From NCBI GenBank assembly GCA_963921795.1, contig OY997658.1:50784962-50848961 (forward strand): 64,000 nt of DNA. Direction: 5' to 3'. The notes beneath the pieces were generated by a model. The model was not told where the DNA came from. It did not search any database and saw only the letters and a list, made by a program, of their open reading frames with translations. Every line of letters starts with the position of its first letter. The first letter of the stretch is position 1. The DNA is from Nannobrachium achirus. Its lineage: Eukaryota > Chordata > Actinopteri > Myctophiformes > Myctophidae. A program made the translations under genes and the position numbers. Below are positions 12,047-21,800 of the stretch, piece by piece.

Positions 12047-12777
12047 TCTATCTATAAATGCGAGAAGTCTCTGCGTGTGTGTCTGTCTGTCTGTCTGTAA
12101 TCCGCGTATCTCTAGGACCGTTCGTCCCACCGGCTTCAGATTCGCGTTCCCCGCCGCGGCACGGAGTGCAGTGCCGGGTCTCGACCCGACCCGACGCGCG
12201 GTTTTCCCGAACCGGCGCGAAACGTTCGGAATCTCCTTATGCGGGGTTGATTGTTGACATCAGGCTGTTCCGGAGGAAATCGGCGAAAGCTCTGACTCAT
12301 TGTGACATCACTTCATAAAAGGCTCTGACATCACGTACGCCACATGAGTCAACAAAAAATCTCTGTGAGTGTGTATGTATGTATGTAATCCGCGTATCTC
12401 GAGAACCGTTCGTCCCACGGGCACGCGCGTTCTCCATATATGGGCATAAAATGAATGCCCCCATATGAGAACCGTTTGTCCCACGGGCACGCGCGTTCTC
12501 CATATATGGGCATAAAATGAATGCCCCCATATATGGGCATAAAATGGATTGCAGACAGACAGATACAGATATCTCCATATGACAGACAGATACAGATATC
12601 TCCATATATGGGCATAAATGGACACAGGCAGACAGATGGTCAAAACGGGTCCTATGAAAACAGGTATAATGGGGTTTGCATTAAAGGGCGGGGCATTCAT
12701 TCCCTATTTACATTGTTCCGAGTTGGCCAGGTCGCCGACTAGACGCTGGGCCGCCCGAACGGCGGCCCAGCTTCTAG
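12047..12777 (+). mobile_element. Complete non-autonomous Helitron
   Basis: The element starts with TC (TCTATCTATAAATGCGAGAAG) directly after an A. It ends CTAG directly before a T. The last bases before CTAG form a GC-rich hairpin (GCTGGGCCGCC, loop CGAAC, GGCGGCCCAGC), two bases upstream of CTAG. These are the hallmarks of Helitron insertion between A and T with a 3-prime hairpin. It has no Rep/helicase frame and is 731 bp long. The internal part carries two near copies of GTAATCCGCGTATCTC and four CCATATATGG palindromes. An apparently unoccupied relative of the target, AAAGTAATTATT, is seen at about 26034-26045. Confidence 0.82.
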
Positions 12778-12786
12778 TTATTTTAA

Positions 12787-12850
12787 ATAGCAGATCTACA
12801 ACCTCACAAAGTGTTGCATGGCGGCACGCTGTGAGCTTGTAGATCCATTT
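12787..12850. repeat. Short hairpin repeat (AGATCTACAA family)
   Basis: Imperfect hairpin with arms AGCAGATCTACAACCTCACA and CTGTGAGCTTGTAGATC. One copy of the family described at 39061-39130. Confidence 0.75.
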
Positions 12851-13429
12851 TATGTGTCACCAAAAGCAGCACTACTCTGCCTTCACCCGATGACAACTCC
12901 AAAAGAACTACATGGCCAAAATCCACATCCACTTCCTCCTCTAGTGGAACTGCCCACTTCCCACAAAGCATTGTGGGAAATTGATTCTTTTTTGGGAGAG
13001 ACTTTGATCCAACTTTGAAAGAGCAAAGATCATGCACAGAGCAAATGTTCTTAATATATGATTGAGGCCTTAGATTAATGAATTTGGACTTTCCTTTGTT
13101 CCAGCTATATGTAGGTGGGGCCACCAGAGGGCAGCAAATTACATGTCTCGCTAGATGTCTGGCTGACATCTCACAGTGATCTTGTCTGTTGTCACCCAGA
13201 CAAGTCCTGCTCCAGACTGTCACGTGAAGTGAATAATGTGTGCCAATAATACATATTATATCTGCCAGTCAGCAGTGTGCATGTGCGCACCTGTGTGAGT
13301 GAGTTGTGGTTGAGTGGTAGATCAAAGTAAAAATATATTACTTAATCTAAATAGATGTGCACACAGACCAAGCCATGGTGGCTTACTGCAGTTAGTTAGC
13401 TGCATTAGTATATAGTCTGGCCAAGCCAG
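12851..13429. other. Intergenic, no feature recognised
   Basis: No exon with splice sites or conserved protein is seen. The frames here (12804-13223 minus, 12818-13018 plus) show no family resemblance. Confidence 0.5.
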
Positions 13430-13695
13430 GCTACCTTGGTGTGGCCCTGGACAGTCAGCTCTCATTCATTGCACACATTGCAGAATCCTGTAGGTTCACA
13501 CTGCATAACATTCAAAAGATCAGACCCTTCCTCACCCAGGAGTCAGCCTCAGCCCAGCTCCTTATCAGACATCCATCATATTAAAACTTGACTATCTGTG
13601 TCCTTTACTGGCCTCCTGGCATGTGCATTACTGTAAGCCCTCTAAATGATCCAGAATGCTGCAGCACGCTTTGTCCTCAACAGGGTCATGCACAT
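13430..13695 (+). pseudogene. LINE (L2/CR1-type) reverse-transcriptase remnant
   Basis: With one frame break, the plus strand reads LGVALDSQLSFIAHIAESC, then FTLHNIQKIRPFLTQESA and further on LIQNAAARFVLN-like residues. This is the characteristic C-terminal part of L2-like LINE ORF2. Stops and frame breaks show it is a dead 5-prime-truncated copy. Confidence 0.7.
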
Positions 13696-14314
13696 GTTTC
13701 CTCATATGCAGTTGGAGGGGGTACAGCATTATATGGGTATAAAGCTTTTTGAAACAAATACAGTAGGCGGGTGGGCTCAAGACCGGATCTGAGCACTGGC
13801 ATTTGGTAATTTTAATTTTTTGTAACTGCTGTTTGTTATCATGTATGTATTTGTTATGTTTATATATTGTAAAACAAAACAAAAACACAAAGCAAATGTA
13901 GCAGATCTTCAGTAAGTGCTTGTAGATCTGCGCATTTTTATGCTTCTGTGCCACACTAGTTGTATGATCAAGTTTCATTTAGCTTTCTGTCCAACAGCAA
14001 CAATATATTGTTCATATTAGGCAGTAGAGGAGGAGGGATGCTGGTGTATCAGGTCAGGTGTGTGTGCCTCATATGGCTGATAGCGCCAGTGGGCAGGGGG
14101 GGGGGGGGCTAGTGGGACTGAGTTACTAGGGCCCAAGGTGGAGGGGCCTTCATTATTTTATACTTTAGCTATTGAAAAATAGCTGAAGATATACCATCTC
14201 ACAGCGCGGCACCGAGTGTCACGCTGCGAGCTTATAGATCTGCTATTTTTGAAAAGTCGTGAAAATGTGTGCAAATCTTTGAATATATGTATTTTTAAGC
14301 GAACATTTGTTACT

Positions 14315-14366
14315 GAGGTGCAAGGTGGTCTGCGTGGGCCCCCCCACGCAGACCACCTTGCACCTC
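14315..14366. repeat. Perfect 24-bp-arm palindrome
   Basis: The arm GAGGTGCAAGGTGGTCTGCG (plus TGGG) at 14315-14338 is exactly inverted at 14343-14366, with a four-base CCCC loop. It adjoins a degenerate copy of the AGATCTACAA hairpin family at about 14200-14250. Confidence 0.95.
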
Positions 14367-14405
14367 CCCCGTGCATCTGTGAAATCGTCCCATAATGGTC
14401 GTGAC

Positions 14406-14563
14406 CTTAAAGTAGTTCACCCCCAAAATGACTTTTTTTCTATTGATTACTCATGCCATGGAGACTTGAGTTCAATAATATTTTTTGATTTTTGTCATTA
14501 CTAAGACAATAATTTGATTACACAAAAATGAAAGTCATTTTGGGGGTAAACTACTCCTTTAAG
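14406..14563. mobile_element. Small MITE, about 158 bp
   Basis: Terminal inverted repeats CTTAAAGTAGTTCACCCCCA and its near complement ending CTACTCCTTTAAG flank an AT-rich core without coding capacity. A single end of a similar repeat (TTAAAGGCGTAGTTTACCCC) sits in the cip2a 3-prime untranslated region at about 51748. Confidence 0.75.
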
Positions 14564-14976
14564 CTCACGGATGCCCCCCTAAGCCATTGAGTCCTGCCGC
14601 TGGCCCCACTTTGTGGATCACTATAAAGTACAGCAAGCCCTCTTCATGTGTCAGGGTTTTTTTCTGTCTAATGTCTACATTCCTACTGTAACATCGTTAT
14701 CGTCCTGCATGACCAATGCAGCTCCTGTGGAATGAAAATAAATTAGATTGAGTCTAAACTGGTTCAAAATGACTCTACTTGGCACTCTCTGTATGTCCAT
14801 GGGTTACAGGAAACACTTTTAAACAATCTCCCTCTCTTATTTTAGGCTCTGCATGGGAGGTTTTCTCGTCTTTTAAAACCCACAAAAAGAATTCTGCGGT
14901 CAAGCTCAAAATGGTCTGTTTAACACACACCTGCACACACTGGGAGGGATGGGACAGAGAGAGGGGGACACAGACA

Positions 14977-15011
14977 GACAAACAGACACACAGACAGACA
15001 GACAGACAGAC

Positions 15012-15080
<69 letters not shown>

Positions 15081-15081
15081 C

Positions 15082-15131
<50 letters not shown>
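14977..15131. repeat. (GACA)n microsatellite
   Basis: About 150 bases of GACA/CAGA tetranucleotide repeat with a few variants. The all-Cys/Leu/Ser/Val and Asp/Arg/Gln/Thr frames are artefacts. Confidence 0.95.
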
Positions 15132-15279
15132 CTTTTTTTTTGGCCTTTTGTGTTGTCCATTTTTGAGGGCACAAGGGCCAAATGCCAGGGCAGAAAGGCC
15201 ATCAAATAAGACAAGATTTCAGTCCATTGTAATAATTAATTGAATTTAAAGAGTAAGGATTATGACAAGAAAGAGACAC

Positions 15280-15710
15280 TGTTGTCTACATATTTACAAG
15301 AAATACACTCTGGGGTCTACATATTGACACGAAAGAGACAGGTGTCTACATATTGACAAGAAAGAGAAACTAAAGTGTCTGGGGGTGCGATGTTGGTGTA
15401 GTGGTTAGTGCATATGCCCTTCATCTGGTTGAGTGGTTCACTCCCTGCCCAGGAAGACATCAGCAAGGGGGAGAAGACGACAGCCACCTCATGGCCTCAA
15501 GAAATCTTGTGAAATAAAATGTCGCCAACCAATCATCAAGGACGATGATACACGAAAGAAGAAGACGCTGGTGTCTACATATTTACAAGAAATACACTCT
15601 GGTGTCTACATATTGACAAGAAAGAGACAGGTGTCTACATATTGACAAAAAAGAGAAACTGGTGTCTACATATTCTATTGACAAGAAAGAGACGGTGGTG
15701 TCTATACAGG
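15280..15710. repeat. About 30-bp tandem repeat split by a SINE-like insert
   Basis: Units of the form GTGTCTACATATTGACAAGA occur three times at about 15284-15375 and four times at about 15571-15710. A 190-base segment separates the two blocks. It contains TTGGTGTAGTGGTTAGTGCA and TTCACTCCCTGCCC, a tRNA-like SINE head. A SINE insertion followed by duplication of the units is the simplest reading. Confidence 0.7.
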
Positions 15711-16107
15711 AGAAAGTGGTACTACATTTAGCTGGGGCATCAAGGCCACTGTGGCCTCGGCATGCCATTTGTTTGAGAGGCACAACGCCAAACTGAGGGG
15801 AAACAACGGATAACATATCTCCATATTCTAATATGATATTCTAATATACATATTCTATTGTATTTTCTTTTATAAATTAACTATTTGATCATACTACAGC
15901 ATCACACAAAAGTATCAAAAGTAGCAGATCCAGGGACGTGCTGGCCATTGGGAAAAGCGGGAAAACTCCCGAACGGGCGGTCCATTCCCGGCCGGTCCAG
16001 GCCAGCCATTAAAAAAAATGGCCATCCCACAAAGTAAATATAACTCATGTAATTGGCCCACTGGCTTGTCTCTCATGATCTGAAATGGACAATCTTTGAG
16101 TAGCAGC

Positions 16108-16141
16108 AGCGCTATAGAGAGAGAGATCTCTCTATAGCGCT
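16108..16141. repeat. Perfect palindrome in a GAGA/CTCT context
   Basis: AGCGCTATAGAGAGA is followed by a four-base centre and its exact complement. Copies of GAGTAGCAGCAG flank it on both sides, suggesting an insertion with a short duplication. Confidence 0.85.
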
Positions 16142-16850
16142 GAGTAGCAGCAGCCCACAGAGCCAGCAGATTGGCCCCTCTGGCTTGTCTATCATGTGAA
16201 TACCGGCCCACTACTCCCTAGCTTCCTTGACTACTCCTGGATGGTCTACATACAGATACAGTACATCATTAGACTCTCTTTATACCAGAAAAATGATGAG
16301 ACCTAAAATCACAGTAACCGTTCATCGGTTAGTATTTGGGGCTTAGCAGCACGTCCGGAAGGTGAAAAAATATGGCACACGGCCATGCAATGAGGGCCTC
16401 TCCAGCTCCTTTTCCCGGGCTGAATCAGGGGCCCAACACGTCCCTGAGCAGATCTGCAAGCTCGAAACGCGGCGCGAAGCGACGCTTTCAGATCTGCTAC
16501 TTTTGCCATGAAAAGTAACAGTTTTGGACATGTGAGGTTTCCACCCGACAGAGACGATATAGTACCTAAAACAGATATGAAATGCAAAGGATTCTGTAAG
16601 TGTTAATAAAAGTGTTTGATAATTTCATTTTAATTCAAGTTGAATGTATGAACACATTAAAAATATACTGTATATCAAGCATAATTAAGAGTGAATCTAA
16701 TTAGCATTATTATTAAAACCTCATTCGAGACAGATATTTTCTAATTTTCCTTTTGAAAATAGAAATGGGTTTATCTTGGAGACACAAAACGTACCCACAA
16801 TTCTGCCATGATCCATACAGTAGGTCCTATACCGGTATATACCATACTGC

Positions 16851-17139
16851 AGGGGTGGCATAGCTCAGGGGTAGAGAAACCGTTATTAGAGCACGAAGGG
16901 TTCCCTAAGGGTTCCCAGTTCGAATCCGGGCTCCCCCTGAGTTAATGTCGAAGGGTCCATGGGCAAGACTCTGAACCCCACATTGCTCCCGGTGAGCAGG
17001 TTGGTGCCTTGCATGGTTTCCTCTGCCACCGGTGTATGAATGTGTGCGTGAATGGGTGAATATAATGCACAATCTCTGTAAAGCGCTTTGGATAAACGCG
17101 CTATATAAATGCACCATTTTTTTTTTTTTTTTTTTTAAT
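16851..17139 (+). mobile_element. tRNA-derived SINE
   Basis: The head has a box-A-like TGGCATAGCTCAGGGGTAGA and a box-B-like AGTTCGAATCCGG, the Pol III internal promoter of tRNA-derived SINEs. The tail GTAAAGCGCTTTGGATAAAC is of the kind shared with LINE 3-prime ends, and a poly-T run follows. A low-complexity minus-strand frame overlaps it but is not a gene. Confidence 0.8.
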
Positions 17140-17150
17140 TTTTTTACTGC

Positions 17151-17649
17151 AGGGTTTCCCAAAGTGGGTGCCATGGCACCCTATAAGGTGCCGTGACGCA
17201 AGTCCAGGGGTGCCTCAAAAAACGTTGATAATTTGGAATTTATAGATATCACTTCAGTTTGACCACTTACACTCAAGGGGAACACACACACACCGGCTGC
17301 GAACAGCGTGCGTCAAATCAGCTGCCCCCATTATTTTCAATGAACCTATACCCACACCGGCAGCGTCAGACACTCCCGATACACTTCCGCCACTGTTTTA
17401 TTTCCAGGCTGCCGCACGGTGAGAAATGTGCACAGCCTGTCCGCTGCCGGTGTTTGTTCTAGAGTTCTAAACAGGCCTTAATTTTGAGGCCCAACCTTAA
17501 CTGGGACAACCTAATTAGTAACCATAATAATTAGTAGGGCCTCGGGGCTGGCCCGAGGCCCTACTGGGTCGGATTGGGTCGGGTAGAGTCGGGTTCGGGA
17601 AGAATTTGAGAACTATATCACAGAGTAAAAGTAATATAAATAATAATAA

Positions 17650-17680
<31 letters not shown>

Positions 17681-18165
17681 TCATTGAGCCCGAGGCCCTG
17701 CCCAGCCCAACTAATTAGCATACATTTTAGTCGAAAATGTCGGGTCAGGTAGAGTCGTGTTCGGGCAGAATTTGAGAACTCTAGCTGTGTTCCCCTTTAG
17801 TAAAACAGACCTGAGTTGCACTGTACTTGGTGCGTTCTTTTTCAGCCTATATACTGTACATGTACACCAAGTGTCTGCATCGAAAATAGCAATTCTATAA
17901 GCTTGTAGATCGTCTATTTTTGGTGAATGTTCCCCCAGAATAGGGATTAAGTGGCCAAAGTATAAAGGTTATTTTCAATCTGTCCTATAATGGAAACTCT
18001 CTCAAGTTTTCCATGTGACTGTACTGTATCTTATGGGGAAGGATTTACATAATTTGACATAAATGTAAGGGGCTTTAAAGTAACCATGTCATTCAGGGGT
18101 GCCGTGGATGAAAACAGCAAATTACAGGGGGTGACCTGAGCCAAAAATGTTTGAGAACCTCTGCC
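17151..18165. mobile_element. hAT-like element remnant
   Basis: The left end GCAGGGTTTCCCAAAGTGGG with GGTGCCGTGACG, and the right end AGGGGTGCCGTGGATGAAAA...GAGAACCTCTG, resemble the ends of the 45504-47322 element. A similar right end lies at about 33301-33370. The interior contains a poly-A tract (17657-17680), a GGGTCGGGTAGAGTCGGG-type repeat and a hairpin copy at 17882-17921. No transposase frame. Confidence 0.5.
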
Positions 18166-18429
18166 GACCGTACAGCAATGTACAGCCTCAGCATTGTCAG
18201 ATTTCCTGTTTGCGACCAGCGCAGAAATGATGATCAAAGGAGGAGCTGTGGTCTGTACACCACCATCAGTAACAGTAAAGTCTGAGTTTCCTATCACCAA
18301 GCTAGCTGCAAGAAACTATGAGTCTATGCATAACCTTACTTAGGCCTTCAGCCTGTCAACACCAGTTCATATAAATCACATGCCATGCAACCCTTCCACA
18401 GAACTAACTGCCAGCAGTCAACAGATAAA

Positions 18430-18449
18430 AAACAACAACAACAACAAAA

Positions 18450-18478
<29 letters not shown>
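18430..18478. repeat. (CAA)n microsatellite
   Basis: AACAAC repeat of about 50 bases. Two short hairpins follow (TTGTTGTTGGCAACAACAA at about 18484-18503 and GTGCCTT...AAGGCAC near 18514-18532). Confidence 0.9.
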
Positions 18479-18481
<3 letters not shown>

Positions 18482-18739
18482 CTTGTTGTTGTTGGCAACA
18501 ACAATGCCAACACGTGCCTTTTCCAAGGCACGTTAATGCTGCATTCACAGACAGTCCAGTCATTTTGTCAATCAAAGACGTATAGTTCCATCAACTTTGG
18601 AAACTTCCTCCTGTTAATACCAAATGTCTGACGCATTTCCTCATCATTGGTGACATTAACACGAAAGCACATCATAACCCACACCAGCTGATGAATCAGA
18701 TGTCAGTGGTGATGGTGATGATGAATAAATGACACATCT

Positions 18740-18816
18740 TCACCAGTGATGGTGGGCTGCTGGATCAGCGGGCAGGACGTCAACATACTCCTCTGGATCC
18801 TCTGAGTCAGGAACAT
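18740..18816 (-). CDS. sh2d1b: sh2d1b-like exon 4 (last coding exon)
   Basis: The acceptor is TGTCCCGTAG at 18826-18817. With the single A carried from exon 3, it reads NVPDSEDPEEYVDVLPADP then AAHHHW and TGA at 18742-18740. Joined to exon 3 it gives two tyrosine motifs, LYANV and EEYVDVLP. The second matches the extreme C-terminus of EAT-2. Confidence 0.85.
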
Positions 18817-21800
18817 CTACGGGACACAGAGAGACAGAGCGTGGGCCCTTTTAGTTTTCTTACACACACCACTGACTGTGAGGAACAGATAAACATGCAG
18901 CATAACAAAACCAACATGATAACTGAAATGACCACATGCTAAATGTGGGGTGTTTCATGTTACATTTGTGCATGCGTGCAGTTGTGAATGCACGAGTGCA
19001 TGAGTACACTACATCTCAGATAATGTAAATAATGTACTTTTTACTTCACATACGGTATACTGTATATATATAGTCCATTTGAAAATAGCAGATCTACACG
19101 CTCACAATGCATTGCGATGGGACGCATTGTGAGCTTGTAGATCAGCTATTTTCTACAATTTCTTTACTTGCGGAATGGAACATTCTGCACAATGTGTACT
19201 TTAACTTTTGGTACGTTAAGTATATTTTGATGCCGATACTTTCGTACTTTTACTCAAGTACAGTTTGAATATGTGACTTCTACTTGTAACAGAGTATTTC
19301 TGCATTGATTGATTGAAGACTTTAGTAGTAGTTTGCATAGGGAAGGTACAGTTTCATGACGGTACAGTTCACTGGTACAAGGTCAACTAAAGGGGATCCT
19401 AGAAAGCTCTTCAGCTTTTTTACACAGGAAACCTTTATGTATCTCATATAACATTGAATGAATGACCCTAAAACGGATAGAGCACTATTGGAACTTAAGT
19501 AAGAGACGTGAGCAAGTTTTCCCCCAAACTGTGGAATAAACTCCCTGTCGCTCTTAGAACGACTGACTCACTCCCTAGCTTCCCCGTGGCCTGAAGACTC
19601 ACCTCTTCAGACTCCACCTAAGCCCATAGCACTTACCATAGCACTCGCATACCCTCAATGACCATACATGAAAGCTATAGCATTTATATAAATGTTTTTT
19701 TTACTGATTAGGTGCTTGGTCTACCTACGTTATCTTTTCTAGATTGATATTTCTATGCAATTATTGTATTGATGTTGATGTATTGATGTTTTATCTTGCT
19801 CATTGTATTGATGTATTACCTTGCTTATTGTAAGTCGCTCTGGATTAAGAATGTCTGCTAATTGCCTAAACTGTAAGTGTAAACTGTTTTCTACCACTGA
19901 AGCTTGCGCCTTCCCATTCAGTAAGTAAAGGAACGTCATGCCATGCGTGTCAATCATGCAGTAACAGGTGACATACTTGCATAAAGTTCAGACTCGTCGT
20001 CGACCAGAGACTGCAATTGTCCGAGCTGCTCCCGTGTCCTCTCTACCTCTTCATCAACTAATCTGTGGGGTGGGGGCTCTTGCATTCTGGGTGGGGGCTC
20101 TTGCATCCTGGGTGGGGGCTCTTGCATTCTGGGCCGGGGCTCTTGCATTCTGGGCCGGGGCTCTTGCATTCTGGGCAGGGGCTCTTGCATTCTGGGCAGG
20201 GGCTCTTGCATCCGGGGTGGGGGCTCTTGCATTCTGAGCGGGCGGGCTCTTGCATCCTGGGTGGGGGCTCTTGCATCCTGGGTGGGGGCTCTTGCATCCT
20301 GGGTGTGGGCTCTTGCATTCTGGGCAAGGGGGGGCTCTTGCATCCTGGGTGCGGGGGGCTCCTCTATTCTGGGTGGGCGGATCAGCAGTTCAGTCTTCCT
20401 CTTGACGCCATGTCTCAGATGCATGGCCAGGCCCTGGTCCTTCATCTTGAAGTGGTGGATCAGATCGTCCAAGGTCTTGAAGAATCTCTCCTCCACGCCT
20501 GCTGCTGTCTACAAAAAAAGAAGAGAAAAACACTGCAGCATAAAATAAATTGCATGGAAATGTTTGTTGTTGGCCTATTGTTATATGCACTGTTATAATG
20601 TATGTGCTACAACATTGACTCTCAAGTGTCTTGTGATTAGTGTATGTCTTGGCAAGCATACAGTGTAAGGTCCAAATATATTATAGGTGTCGAAATTTAG
20701 CGCGAGTTAACTCAAAATCCTTTTAATGCAGATATTTTTTTTAACGTGCGATTAACACAGTGATGTTGGAGCCTCAGTGCGGTCACCACTGAGGAAGCGA
20801 ATGCACAACAGACAGTCAGTGTCTGTGAGATGCGGCAAGCAGCAGAGCTAGTCATAGTCTAGTATGAGACCCCATAACTTAATGTGTGAGACAGACAAAA
20901 CGGCGGCGATTTTTGCAGCAGACAACCACAATCACAACTACAATATTACCGCTGACGGCGTCACAGCAAATACCGAAGCGTTGAAACGGCACATCTGTAG
21001 ACAGCGCGAGCTCCAGACACACAGGCTCCCAAGAACAGGAGCGCACCACCTTGTACACGAGCACAAAGTAGCCTACGTCCTTTATACAGTGCTCCCCAGA
21101 CCCCCGCACCAACACGCTAACAGTGACCACCAAATGCATGCAACAATAGCCAGAGAACCCACATAGCAAACAGGTTTGGCCCAATTCCAGCTGAAATCCG
21201 GCAGGTCTGGCTGACTATGCCTTGTGTGCCACACATCTCCAACGAGTCATCACAGTGTCTCTACATCATAACATAACAGCTGGTTTCTCACTTTCTCATA
21301 NNNNNNNNNNNNNNNNNNNNNNNNNNNNNNNNNNNNNNNNNNNNNNNNNNNNNNNNNNNNNNNNNNNNNNNNNNNNNNNNNNNNNNNNNNNNNNNNNNNN
21401 NNNNNNNNNNNNNNNNNNNNNNNNNNNNNNNNNNNNNNNNNNNNNNNNNNNNNNNNNNNNNNNNNNNNNNNNNNNNNNNNNNNNNNNNNNNNNNNNNNNN
21501 GGTCAGAATAATGGGATGAATGTAATGGCCCCTCAGCTTGGGCTGAGGGCCCTACTTGATCATACTTACAGCAGGGGTTTCCAAAATTTTTTCAAAGGGG
21601 GCCTCATTAGAAAATATTAAAACAGCCAAGGGCCGACAATATCTCCTGACATAATGTACTTTCAGTCGGACCATAACAAAGTCACATATTGTATATGCGT
21701 TGCATTGATTTAGCTATCAACATCAATATTTAATATCAATGGTCTTTTGTCAGGTTTCTGTTCTGAACAATACACAAACCAGTAAGACGCCTCAGGGCGA

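Noticed and set aside
12058..12700. Frames inside the Helitron (about 60-130 codons)
   Set aside because: They cover internal repeats of a non-autonomous element. There is no Rep or helicase motif and they overlap one another in all frames.
14775..15243. Frames reading Cys-Leu-Ser-Val or Asp-Arg-Gln-Thr repeats
   Set aside because: GACA microsatellite translated in different frames.
18385..18631. Gln/Asn-rich frames around 18430
   Set aside because: CAA microsatellite translated in different frames.
20864..21184. 100-codon frames on both strands before the gap
   Set aside because: No resemblance to SH2D1 exon 2 or another protein. They sit in an old repeat with GTTAACTC and GATTAAC motifs.
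21222..21620. 132-codon frame across the gap
   Set aside because: Most of it is unknown residues from Ns, and the flanks are repeat sequence.
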